Shown: positions 11,140 through 21,869 of the stretch, piece by piece
Layout: each line of letters starts with the position of its first letter
How positions within the stretch are numbered: the stretch's first letter is position 1
Source: Xylaria sp. FL1777
Taxonomy: Eukaryota; Ascomycota; Sordariomycetes; Xylariales; Xylariaceae
Direction: 5' to 3'
Assembly: GCA_022578965.1 (NCBI GenBank)
Contig: MU400691.1
Location: forward strand, 20,974-84,973
DNA: 64,000 nucleotides
The notes under the pieces: generated by a model
What the model saw: the letters and a program-made list of their open reading frames with translations, nothing else
Database searches by the model: none
What the model was told of the DNA's origin: nothing
Position numbers and translations under genes: made by a program

Positions 11140-13463
11140 CTTTATGTTTTAATCTTCTTTTTCCTTTCAGGAGCATTTTTAATTGAAGCTGGAGTGGGAA
11201 GATTAGAGAGAGTTAATGGTCGAGTATAGTCCGCACGGGTACTGTTGACATCCCCCTGCCTATCATTGGAATGCGTATAATCCCATTACTAATCATGCCT
11301 CCGAACATATACATTCAGGTAACTAAGTAAATAGAGGTGATGATGGTAATTGAGAGCACAGTGCTTGCTTGCGCGTCCTCTTCTGTGTACGGCACATGCC
11401 TAGAATAATACATCAGCCTATATGTGACATGTCCCCTCCTCCTTGCCTGAATCGATCATTTACGGATCGTTATGCTGGTAGCTATAGCACATACTTTAGG
11501 TAGCATATACCGGTAGTCCGCACGCGGGTAATTCCACTCGTTAAATGCACATGGCGTTCCACTGCACCTTTAACAACGGATTGCCTGAAATATTGGGGAG
11601 CTTTTACACTAGCAGGTTAACGTGAACGCTACCTAGTGGGTAATAGGTATGACGGATATTGGTTTCTTCTATACAATGCAGCTCGCGACGACCTGGGTGC
11701 GTGCACTTATATAGATTACCCCACGAGTACTGCAGCATTGCATCCGCAGACGCATTGCGACAAAGCGCCGACGTCGGGGGATACAGAGCACGTTGGCAAT
11801 AGGATAGATAGCTCTCGTCCGTGATAGCATTGGGACGTCGTGTATGCGCAACGTCTCGATCCTCCTCGAAATACACGACATTACGCTTTTTTCCTGGTAC
11901 TACTAGTTGTCGGGCAACTGCTGCAGCAAAGCGTACGGGAGATATCGCCTTTTAACGAGGAGGCGATAACGTTTGCCGCTCTGTCACCCACTTCACGAGC
12001 CTACGCCTAGCTGTGCTCCCAGGTTCAGGGAAGTCAAGCTCTCCCGGCTGGCAGGGTACGGAGAAAGACGCCTGTCTGGGGCATGCCAAGAACGTATTGG
12101 GGTCTGGAAGCGTGGAGGTCTGCAGGTCTCATGCATTAGAAATGTCTCACTCATATCTTGCAGACCAGCACATCATGATGCTGGCCCAGCTACTGCGTAC
12201 AGCAGACAAACGCGAAGGAAGGGGGGGGTGAAAGGCTGTCGAACGCGAGCATCTGATTTAGCCGCCTGGCATCTTTTCCGCAATAGGGAGGTCCTTCTTC
12301 ACTTGAGCCTCTTATCATTGCAATATCCTATCTCGCCACGACCTGGGGACACCATATAGTAGTACACTATTACACTAGGAAGATAGAAGAGACATGACAG
12401 GTACCTTCATGAAACTGGAGAATTACCCAGTTGCACTATTTACTGTATGTCTTAGGCGTCTAGTCCACGGATTGTCAATTGACACTCAGAATACCCATCT
12501 GCGCCTCACTGATCGTCGGGTACTGCCGAGAGTTAGCGCGGCATGAGCTCTTCTTCGTACCGGGAATGCGGCATCTGAAATCATAGATCTCATAGGTCGC
12601 TGAGCCCATGCTGGACCTTTTATATGTATGCAGTATGTACCAGCAGCTAGTTGCAGGCAGTAGCAAGATCTAGTAACGCATTCTGGAAGCACCGTCAGCT
12701 AAGGCCAGCTAAGGACCAGAGTCTCGGCTTTGAGTATGAGTAAACCAACAAGGTGCTGCGAATATGCATTATCTACTACCTAGATCGTAGTCAACCAAGA
12801 TTAATCAATACCACTATAGAAGCAAGGGTTACAACATGCGCAGTAGAGTTGAGTTACATTGTATCGCACTAGTAATCACCCCATCGAAGACACCATTGTC
12901 TCGGGATACACAAAACACCAAGTCTTTGCCTCCGGGCAAAGCACTCAGCCTACGCCTTATCACAAAGCAAGCATGGGGTCTCACTGGCAACGAGGTTCGT
13001 CCGCCGTCGTGAGACTAGCCACAGCCTACTATGTAGAGTAAGCGGTGTAACTCGCAATTGGCATGTCTCGTGTGTTATCCAGCTTCTAGTCCGTAGCAAC
13101 AAACGGCAGTGATTTCCCCTGCCAAGCTCGCATCGTGGGGTTCCTTGGCGATCCTACCCCAACCCTGGCGCTCGACCGGTCTAATACTACAACGGAAGCT
13201 GTCTGGTGGTTATCATTGACGCATGGCACGGCCCAACCCTTGCGATATGCGTGATTCCGGGCTTCAGTTGCGTCGTTGCGCGGTGCCGTCCTCGTTTAGT
13301 TCTTCTGTAGACAGGGTCTGCGGCCGGAGTACAAAATATCATGGCCATCCCGTCCTCCTGCGAAAAGAGTCGTGGTGCTCTTCACTCCTCGAGTCGTTCC
13401 CACCTTCTCCTTGACACGTCTTTGCTGTGTTCTGTCTCGTAGGCGGGCCGCCTGTTAATCACC
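11140..13463. other. intergenic, no gene seen
   Basis: About 2.3 kb between the 5S gene and the protease gene. Open frames (up to about 128 codons, e.g. 11973-12359) overlap on both strands, have no recognisable motif and are not linked by splice signals. The last few hundred bases should hold the protease promoter. Confidence 0.5.
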
Positions 13464-16431
13464 ATGGTTCGCAGTAGCTTTGTGCTGTCCCTGCTTGCCA
13501 GTGCGGGAGGTTTCCTCTCGGCTGAAGCTAAGAAGCTAACGGAGGCGAAGCACCTCGCCGGTAGCTATGTGGTTGAGTTTGAGGATTCTCAGGTAGGCCT
13601 TCGCAATTCAGGTTCTCGTTGTGATTTTCTAACCATATGTGACTTGGGTAGGATACATCCGACTTTTACAACCACATTGGCTCCAAGGCAAAGACGCGCA
13701 GTAAGTAATGGGAGCTCTTTGTTCTTGCTTTCATAAGGAGCAAGTTGCTTCGCGGTAACCTAGAAGTATCTATGTATTCCTGAGGTTCTCCGAAACGGCA
13801 TCGCTATTAGGTTCACCGTTGGCTTACAATTCTGCAGTGAGCTTCGACTCATCTATTTTTAAGGGTGTCTCGATCCAGTTCGAAGATACCGAGTCTGCCG
13901 CAGACGAGGCCGCGGTGCTTACAGGCCTAGCAAGCGTCAAGCGTGTCTGGCCCAACCGAATCTATGACCTCCCTAAAGACAAGGTTGTGTGGACGGGTAA
14001 GAGTAGGGACGCGAGTACTGCTCGTAGCACAGTCAAGAGACAAGTGGCCAACGATACGTTCTCACCTCATTTAATGACACAGGTCGACAAGCTGCAGGCA
14101 AAGGGCGTTATTGGCAAAGGCATCAAGATTGGCGTTATTGACACAGGCATTGACTATACTCACCCGGCTCTTGGAGGGTGTTTCGGCGCTGACTGCTTGG
14201 TCTCTTATGGTACGGATATTGTCGGTGATGACTACACTGGCTACAACACTCCTGTCCCGGATGATGAGTAAGTTGATCGTAGAGACAGTGGAAGTGAGAT
14301 ATGTAAGAGCGTACAAGACTAACATCCACGCAGTCCCTATGATGGGTGCGCTGGTCATGGTAGTCATGTCAGCGGCATCATTGCCGCGCAAGCAAACGAT
14401 TACGGTTTTACAGGTGCCGCTCCCGGTGTCACCCTCGGCATGTATCGGGTCTTTGGCTGCACGGGAAGCGCCTCCAATGATGTCCTGATCGAGGCGTACC
14501 TGAGGGCCTTCGAAGATGGCTCCAACATCATTACTGCGTCTATTGGAGGTTCGTCGGGTTGGAGTGAGGATCCCTGGGCTGTTGTTGTGTCACGCATTGT
14601 TGAAGCTGGCGTTCCTTGCACAGTATCTGCTGGAAATGATGGAGAGTATGGCTTGTTCTACGCCAGCACGGCGTCGAACGGCAAACGGGTTACCTCGGTC
14701 GCTGCTGTCGACAATTGGATTACACCTGTTCTGTTGATCGACTCATCTTTTAGCACTGACAGTGGTGATGAGGAGACATTCGGATACGTTGTGGGCGATC
14801 CGTCTGCCTGGGCTAATGTCAGCCTTCCACTATGGACTCCAAGCTTCGATATCACCGAGGTTGCTCAAGCCTGTGATCCACTGCCTGCCGATACTCCGGA
14901 CCTCTCTGGCAACATTGTTCTCATCCGACGCGGTACATGCACTTTCGTTCAAAAAGTCACCAACGCGGCCAATGCAGGTGCCAAGTATGTAATGTTCTAC
15001 AACAATGTCCCAGCTGGAGCTACAGGTCCTTCTGTAACGGACGTCCCGGCGATTCAAGCTGTTGGCATGGTAAGTTCAGGTTCTCCAGGAGCTCTCTATA
15101 CAATACTAACTTCGGTCACAGACCACCGCCGCTCAAGGAGAAGCATGGGTGGCTAGTCTTGCGGCTGGCTCCAAGGTCGTTCTTAGTATGGCCGATCCAG
15201 AAACCGCGCCGGTCAGGTAAGAAATCCTCCAACGTCTTGCAGAGCATTTTTACTCACACGATGCAGTCTTATTGCTTCCGACAACACCCTCACTGGTGGA
15301 GCTGCCAGCACCTTCACCACATGGAACCCAACTTACGAGATGGATGTAAAGCCCCAGGTAGCATCCCCTGGTGGCAACATCTTGTCGACTTGGCCACAAA
15401 CGCTTGGTTCTTATGCCGTCATTTCCGGTACCTCTATGGCTTGCCCTCTTGTTGCCGGCATCTATGCCCTCATTGCCGACGTTCGCGGAACCTTCGACCC
15501 TGCTACCCTAGAGGCCCTAATAGCTTCAACGGCGAACCCGAGACTATATAATGCTGGGAGCGGAAATGCCGGTGTCCGCGCGCCCGTGCCTCAAGTCGGG
15601 GCTGGCCTAGTTCAGGCCTATGACGCTGCCTACACTACCACACTACTCAGCAAGTCATATCTCGCGTTCAATGACACCGACCACCTTGAAAAGACTTTGA
15701 CATTTTCCATCAAAAACCTGGGTAAGTCGACTGTGACTTACAAGCTGGGTTCCGTTGGCGCAGCTACGGCGTACACTTTCTCTACCTCCATTTACCCCGA
15801 TTTATTCCCTGGGTTGGAAGTGTCAGAAGAATACGCGAAGATCCAACTAAGCCCCTCTTCGGTTACTGTGCGTCCTCAAGGCAGCGCGGTGGTTGCGGTG
15901 ACGGTAACACCTCCGAAGCTGGACGGCTCCCGCCTCCCCGTCTACTCTGGTTACATCACCCTGAATGGCACGAATGGTGAGAACCTCTCACTGCCCTACA
16001 ACGGTGCTGTAGGTAGCTTGTACAGCACTAAAGTTCTGGATACCGGCTACCTCTCCACCTCGGCTGATCCCGACTTGAACCCCATAACTGGCAACGCATC
16101 CTTCGTTCTCTCCAAGGACCCTACTGCCGATGTTACTATACCCGTCGCCGTTGCGTTCCTCGCCTTCGGATCGCCCCGTCTCAGCATCAAGTTGGTGCAG
16201 GTTAAGGGCAAATTCACCAAGAGCCTAGGCGATATCTTGGACTCACCTTACACCTATGCATCCCGTGATCCGTACCCAGTGGGCTTCGATGGCCGTCTGG
16301 CAGATGGTACTTATGTGCCCGCTGGCGAGTACATGTTCTCCATAGAGGCTCTGCATATCTTTGGCGATGCCAAAAAGAGTAAAGACTCGGATGTTGTTAT
16401 TTCGGATCCATTCACCATCAGTTATAAGTAA
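13464..16431 (+). CDS. secreted subtilisin-like serine protease (S8) with PA insert
   Basis: Predicted 876 aa from six exons: 13464-13592, 13652-13700, 13811-14267, 14334-15069, 15122-15216 and 15267-16431. All junctions are GT...AG and the total is in frame. Order: signal peptide (residues 1-22), inhibitor-type propeptide (GSYVVEFEDSQDTSDFY ... VKRVWPNRIY), then catalytic domain. Active-site residues visible are Asp170 (GVIDTGID), His220 (GHGSHVSGI), oxyanion Asn313 (SAGNDG) and Ser545 (SGTSMACP). Between Asn and Ser lies a protease-associated (PA) domain (LSGNIVLIRRGTCTFVQKV). After the catalytic core comes an Fn3-like/DUF1034-type domain (LTFSIKNLGKSTVTYKLG, with a basic-residue-poor C-terminus). 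The architecture matches fungal homologues of the bacterial minor extracellular protease Vpr. The role is extracellular protein breakdown, activated by removal of the propeptide. Exon 3's acceptor (13810/13811) is the least certain junction because the residues it adds (SSPL) are poorly conserved. Confidence 0.9.
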
Positions 16432-16870
16432 TCGCAACCCGGGTTACTTTAGGTGGGTAGTTGACATTTCAGGTAGTTATTTATCAGGGCTCATCTGTAC
16501 CTAATAGTATAAAGAATTGAAATAGTTTATTCAAATCTAAAAGAGATTCTCTTTTTCCCTGGTCTTTCCTGTTGACGATGAAAGCAACAAAAGTCACCCA
16601 AGGTTTGGGACGGGACCTCCCGGTTCACTTCATCTGATAGAACGATAACCCCTGTTAATATTACTATCTATATCCTTTACATAGCTAGCGTATGCATTTA
16701 TACGAAGTATATTGAATACCTAGGTAGCGAGCAATCGAACGAGCTCCAGTCACCCGAGATTGAAGCTTCTAGTGTGTTTGTAAATTTGGACCTCGTCGCC
16801 AATTAATATATTTCTTAATAATCCTCTTTACCACCAAACCTACAGTTAACCTCAGAGCTACCACTACTTT

Positions 16871-16917
<47 letters not shown>

Positions 16918-16958
16918 AGACCCTATATCTAGCCGGATAAACTTGTCCTCCCGACACA
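16432..16958. other. intergenic with (CA)20 microsatellite
   Basis: Short spacer between the protease stop and the BolA-like start. It holds the protease 3' flank and the BolA promoter, which carries the dinucleotide repeat listed separately. Confidence 0.5.
16873..16912 (+). repeat. (CA)20 microsatellite in the BolA-like 5' flank
   Basis: Twenty perfect CA units, ending 46 nt before the ATG at 16959. It probably lies in the promoter or 5' UTR. Dinucleotide arrays of this length are prone to length change by slippage. Confidence 0.95.
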
Positions 16959-17429
16959 ATGCTGGCCTCCCAGTGTTGTCGCATAGCCGCCTATTCCGCG
17001 CTTCTGCACGCAACCAAAGCCGCACGAACTAGCCCTGCCAACGTATTGCCGTCACACATACCAGCAAGAGACTTTCTATCGGCACGTACTTCAAGAGAGA
17101 CCCCATCAATACACGCATTACGATACTCGACTGGGGCAGACACGGCTCCAGATGCTACAAACCCACCCAATGCTGCTCTTCCCGAGAAACCTGACTACCT
17201 CGACGATGCAGAGTCGGCCATATGGGACAAGTTGATGGCTAAGTTTTCACCTACCGAGTTGATGGTTCAGGATATATCTGGTGGCTGTGGCTCTATGTAC
17301 GGAATCGAAATTGCCTCTGAGAAGTTCCGCGGTGTAAGTATGCTGAAGCAGCAACGAATGGTCAACGCCGTGCTCGGTGATGAGATGAAGAGCTGGCATG
17401 GCATCCAGCTACGTACGAAGACTCCATGA
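16959..17429 (+). CDS. BOL3: mitochondrial BolA-like protein (BOLA3/Bol3 type)
   Basis: Single exon, 156 aa. The N-terminus is rich in Ser, Arg and Ala with few acids (MLASQCCRIAAYSALLHAT), as expected of a mitochondrial presequence. The BolA fold begins around residue 70. It shows ISGGCGSMYGIEIASEKFRG with Cys110, then SMLKQQRMVNAVL, and the invariant His147 in WHGIQL. The GGCG-MY signature and the Cys are those of the mitochondrial BOLA3 branch; cytosolic BOLA2 lacks this Cys. Known role of the branch: with the monothiol glutaredoxin Grx5 and the NFU-type carrier it helps insert 4Fe-4S clusters into lipoate synthase and similar targets. A GTAAGT occurs at FRGVSML but reading through gives the conserved sequence, so no intron is used. 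Confidence 0.92.
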   Translation: MLASQCCRIAAYSALLHATKAARTSPANVLPSHIPARDFLSARTSRETPSIHALRYSTGADTAPDATNPPNAALPEKPDYLDDAESAIWDKLMAKFSPTELMVQDISGGCGSMYGIEIASEKFRGVSMLKQQRMVNAVLGDEMKSWHGIQLRTKTP

Positions 17430-20400
17430 TAGAATGATTATGGACGGCAAGATAAAAACGGCTCATTTTATGCCTCCTGGCTGAAAGGGACATGGGAGCG
17501 GAGGAGGCTATCTATAATTCACCACCTCTCAGCCTGCGCACCACATATAACGCGGCTCGTCCTCAACCCAGTCGATTGGTCACCTACCCCTACCACGGCT
17601 TTGCGAAAGAAGAGAAAGGCGGGACTAATGCTGCACTTGCACTCTGTAGATCATTACGTGGCAGCTACCGTTCCTATTGTACAACAGTGTATTTAGACTG
17701 GAACACCTAGCTCGGATTTGTGGCACCACCAACATTTTCGGAAGTAGTTCAGGGCAGTCCCAAGTTTGAGTGTGCGATCTCGGATCATTGTATCATCGTA
17801 TCAGGAGACAGACTATCGGCGGGATATCATGTCGAAGCCACTTCCTAGATGGGTCGTGATACTATAGACCGCCTCCAGATGTGCCGAACCTTGCAGTCGG
17901 TCCATACATGTCTTAAACTGGCGCCGTTAGGGGAAACTGCCCATAGCAAATGGAATAATGTCAAGACACATATCATCTTGTCAGCAGGAGTCCAATTCCA
18001 TAAGCCTAGTGCAAGTCCCTTTTCATACTCACACCGGCAACAGCACCAGGGAGCTAGGAGCAGGGCTTCTAAACCCCACGGGGAGCATTGGATGTTACAT
18101 TGAGTGGTAAGTAGTAATACCGCAAGTATGACATTTCTCCTGAACGGCCTCTGAGACTCCACACTTTGGAGATAGGCTTTTCAAGTCGCCTCCTCCCAAG
18201 ATCCCACCCGATAAGTTTTCTCTACTCAAAGCTAGTTTCGGCTTTTGTGCGGAGTTACTTAATGTCTGTCGAAAGAGATCTGCATTTGGGAACGGTGGGT
18301 AGTGAATGATCATAGGCTATCAATTTCTAGCTGGACACCATGGGGATTCTACGAGGTACGGCATGTCATCGGCGCTTTTCTCTAGCCTACCTAATTATAG
18401 ATAGTATTTTGAGATCCAAATACGTTGGGGCGTCTTTAATAGGCTAGACAGACGTCGGATGGCTGAGAATTAGGGAAAGTCAGTATGATTCGAACATTGA
18501 AAGAAACCAACAAGTCCCAGCTGGCTGTATCACGAATAGAAGCGGTGAGTGGTCGAGACAACGAGAAGGCTGGTTTACGGTAGGCTTCTATTGGTCTACC
18601 GTCTCAGTATCAAAGGAGATAAGAGATGTGGAAAACTATTACGTCAAAGGTAATGCTCGAGGAGGCTTATGGAATCTCCGTCCGGTACTACTGGAGCCGT
18701 GATACCTGGTTTCACACTTATGAACCATAGACTTTTGGAGCAGTTTCCGGCCTCCCAAGCGGCCCCCAATATCGTGTGAATTGCATTTGCTGTAGCTCAC
18801 CGCGGCTAGCTTGCATGTCATCAACGCTACGACTATTTCGTGCTCTGGTGAAGCCGTACTTGCAATAGGGCTGTCCACGGATAACAATCAAGGTAACAAA
18901 TTATGTAAACACGAAAGACAGCCTCAGCGCCATCAAACTACATAAGCCAATCCTATGGATAGGTTCGGCTTCACCGGTAGTCCTCATAATGTTTAGTCAT
19001 GAAAGTGAAACGAACCGGGTAATCGGCTTGATCACCCCTTGTTGACAGTTTTTATATTGAGCTACTGACCGGATGGTTCTAAAATATTTCATATGGATAT
19101 TGTCAATGGTTGTGAGAAGACCATTCTCATGTAGATGAAGTAGCCGGCCAGCAACCACGTACAGGATCTATGCGAGTTATTCTTGTGGCAAATGAAAACC
19201 TATGAATAGCAATGATATACTAACTAACAGCCTGTAACCTTCTAAGCTAAGGCAAAAAACCAGACTAGGCTGTCTGTGCTGTCTCAACATCCGCCAGAAT
19301 ATCTTGTCAGTCCATAGCCATCGGTTTGATGCTCTACAACCCAATATTATAGCATCCATAAGACATGTGACTTTTATATATTACCCCTTTGTTGTATACC
19401 CAACGGTGATCAACTCCATCTTTGATTAAACAAACATCTATAAACAAATATGTCACTAGGGCAAGAAATCAAGTAGCTGGCACGTGCTAATTAACAATAT
19501 TGGCTATCTGAGTGTCTAGCTAGTTCCAACTAATTACCTACTAGGATGTTGGACGCCTCAGTAGTGCTCATGGAGAAATTGAGACGCTGGCTCTTCTCCG
19601 GTTATCCTGTAGTTGCGTATATGTTGTTTCACTGAAAGTGACTCGATGAAGTAGCAATGCAAAGCATTTACTACCTACTATCTACTGGATTCGTGTCTTA
19701 TACTTCCTTTTTCTTTTTTTTCCTTTCTTTCCCATGGAATAACGTAATAATCAAACTAAAGATAGTTTCGCGACACAAGCATACGCCTACAGGTAACTGA
19801 GGCTCCTACGTCTGTAAGTACTTAAGTATGCAATGGAAGTGGGAATTGTTCTGCTTTATACAACCCCTGTCGACAACGCATGTATTGCCTACACAAAATT
19901 GACTATTCGTAGTAGTAGCAGCGTACACGACCGTATGAGCTTTCATATAAAGGATTTGCAATGCTGGATAAATATACGGAGCATCAAACGCCATCCGCGC
20001 TTTACCCCTACTCGTTTGTAGAGTTTTCCAGGGAGTTGGTAGAAAGTTCTTCGTCGATACTTGTGAAGAAGTTGTGCACCATTTATCTAGCGGCGTCGTA
20101 CGGGACTGTCTTACAATCGGTCCCCTGCATGAAAGGCATGCTTCTAATTTGATTACTCAACATATTTTACACCCCTCATGCTCCGCCAAAAACATATATT
20201 GAATTGGCCTTCTAATGTCATTGATATCTGTAGGAGCTTCTGCTGTTGATAAAATCTAGTTATAGATATTTCGGAAATACGTGAGATATACTGGATATAG
20301 CAGGAATCGACGATACTTACCGTTACAACATGGGAATTGTGGCTGCGGACCACTTTTCCCCGTCATTTTTGACCTAACCGGAGATAGCATCTATACACGG

Positions 20401-20772
20401 AGCAATGACTACACACATAAATAACCTGGTGGCGTCTGGGACTAATCGGATCGTGCAGCGAAGGGTTTCCTCCGACGCCATGGCTGAGGTTATGTTATGG
20501 AACAGCCTCCCCAGTTCCGTAGAACTGGAGATGGTAGCCTCGTTAGCAAAGCCGGGGGCGTTGTTGACGCCTTTTAGACCCTTGACCATACAAAACCCAG
20601 GGAAGAGGACTCTGGGAAAAAGAAAGCGCACTGCCCCTGTTTGCGCACAGCAATTGTCATCAGCATGATAGCGGTAGGATGCGGTTGAAGTTAGAGTCAC
20701 CATACTTCTTACCATGTGTGCAAGGCTTCCCTCCTCTACTGGAACCTCTGTATCTTGCTAGGGCCGCTCCTA
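17430..20772. other. gene-poor stretch, no gene seen
   Basis: About 3.3 kb with no recognisable gene. The longest overlapping frames (17845-18162 minus, 105 codons; 20374-20715 minus, 113 codons) lack motifs, lie opposite plus-strand frames of similar length, and are not spliced to anything convincing. Base composition is like the rest of the window, not RIP-like. Confidence 0.45.
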
Positions 20773-21000
20773 TAGGCACGTTGAGATGTGTTTGTGAGCA
20801 TCCACGCCTCGTTACACCCATGAACGTTGTTCAAGGTACGCCTTTATTCTCCACTAATCTCCTTCAGCGTGATCTGCTATGTTTGTCCTTATGGGCATGC
20901 TGAGAGGTGTTTGTAGACACACTCACGCCTCCTTACGTCCATAGACGTTGCTCAAGGTACGGCTTCGTTCTCCACTAACATACTTTTGTTTCGCTTGATT
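20773..21000 (+). repeat. diverged ~119-bp tandem duplication
   Basis: Two adjacent, clearly related copies start at 20773 (taggcacgttgagatg) and 20892 (tgggcatgctgagagg). Shared blocks in the same order are the ACGCCTC-TTAC segment, the CAT(G/A)(A/G)ACGTTG segment, CTCAAGGTACG-like and TTCTCCACTAA. Copies differ by many substitutions, so the duplication is not recent. They lie 245-470 bp upstream of the velvet-protein start. Confidence 0.75.
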
Positions 21001-21129
21001 TGATGGTATTCTTGCTTAGGTTGTTTCTAGCCGTCGGACTTGGATTTGTTCGAGTTACCATCCCTTCCACCTCCTACTTGAGGATCCTGGGGGTCCCTTA
21101 GGGTGATGGCACCATGATAGAAGGCCTCG

Positions 21130-21137
21130 CCTATAAA
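21130..21137 (+). promoter_or_regulatory. possible TATA box of the velvet gene
   Basis: CTATAAAT-like element. It lies only 9 nt before the first in-frame ATG (21146) and 108 nt before the second (21245). A TATA box normally sets transcription start some 25-40 nt downstream or more, so it favours 21245 as the translation start. Confidence 0.4.
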
Positions 21138-21244
21138 TCGAGTCGATGCCTCGATCACTATTTTCTTTCGAGGACACTCAACTACACACCGACAACAGAA
21201 CACCTTCCCTATACCCCAGCACCAAGGCACCAAATCACGCAAAT

Positions 21245-21760
21245 ATGGTCTCTATCTCAGTCGAACCACCTAGTCAAGTCCAGCGAGGGATGACTCTCTA
21301 TCCCCCCTTGGTTGTTAGCAGTCAAAATGGACAATACAGCTTCTTTCAGGTCATCCTCGTTGACTCTCATGGGCACGCTGTCGACCAGGAGCATCTCCAA
21401 GGCACGTTGTCAGTGTCTCCACAGCCCCTGGAGACCAGCACACACAGCAGTCGCGGCCCCAAAGACTTCGCGGTTTTCCCCAACTTGGTGATTGGCAGAT
21501 CTGGGACATATACTCTTCGCGTCAATGCCTACCAAATGGACTATCAGACCATGCCTCCCACTATGTTCCTCGCAGCAGCAGTGGCCACTCGGGACATCCG
21601 AGTCCGTTCTTCGGCGGTCTCTGATGGGCGGCCGTGTAAGTCTTACCCGCATATTGAGACGGATTTATATTATCACACGGCTAATCGACATTCACGTCTA
21701 GCGGGCTCAGAAGCGAGAGTGTTGGACAGATTGTCCCAAGCCGGTTTTCCCATCCCATAG
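21245..21760 (+). CDS. small stand-alone velvet-domain protein
   Basis: Predicted 149 aa from exons 21245-21635 and 21702-21760. The intron is 66 nt with GTAAGT, GCTAATC branch and TCTAG acceptor. Because 66 is a multiple of 3 and has no stop, an unspliced read-through (22 extra residues) is also open. The whole protein is one velvet domain: SVEPPSQVQRGMTLYPPLVV, then FAVFPNLVIGRSGTYTLRV, MDYQTMP, VATRDIRV, and the closing SGSEARVLDRLSQAGFPIP. Splicing joins RP to SGSEARV, as in other family members. Velvet proteins (VeA, VelB, VosA, VelC) are fungal DNA-binding regulators with an NF-kappaB-like fold that dimerise and link light, development and secondary metabolism. This one lacks any N- or C-terminal extension (no PEST, NLS or long linker), unlike those four. 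It may be a lineage-specific paralogue that acts only as a dimer partner (inference). Start choice rests on the TATA position; starting at 21146 would add 33 low-complexity residues. Confidence 0.85.
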   Translation: MVSISVEPPSQVQRGMTLYPPLVVSSQNGQYSFFQVILVDSHGHAVDQEHLQGTLSVSPQPLETSTHSSRGPKDFAVFPNLVIGRSGTYTLRVNAYQMDYQTMPPTMFLAAAVATRDIRVRSSAVSDGRPCKSYPHIETDLYYHTANRHSRLAGSEARVLDRLSQAGFPIP

Positions 21761-21843
21761 ATTCCACGACGGACGAAAAGGGAGATAGAGCTGACGAATA
21801 TCATTCGAATTTGTAGCGTCATACAGAGCTAAGCACTAGACCC

Positions 21844-21869
21844 GGGGGGGGAGGGGGGAGGGGGACGGG
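21844..21869 (+). other. G-run tract, potential G-quadruplex
   Basis: Four consecutive G runs of 8, 6, 5 and 3 bases separated by A, A and AC. This fits the simple G3+N1-7 rule for an intramolecular G-quadruplex. It lies 84 bp after the velvet stop codon, so it could fall in the 3' UTR. Confidence 0.6.

Noticed and set aside
20374..20715. 113-codon minus-strand frame overlapping an 87-codon plus-strand frame
   Set aside because: Neither strand shows a recognisable motif; kept only as a possible relic.
21146..21244. N-terminal extension of the velvet protein (33 residues)
   Set aside because: The ATG at 21146 is only 9 nt after a TATA-like element, so it is probably upstream of transcription start, and the added residues are not velvet-like.
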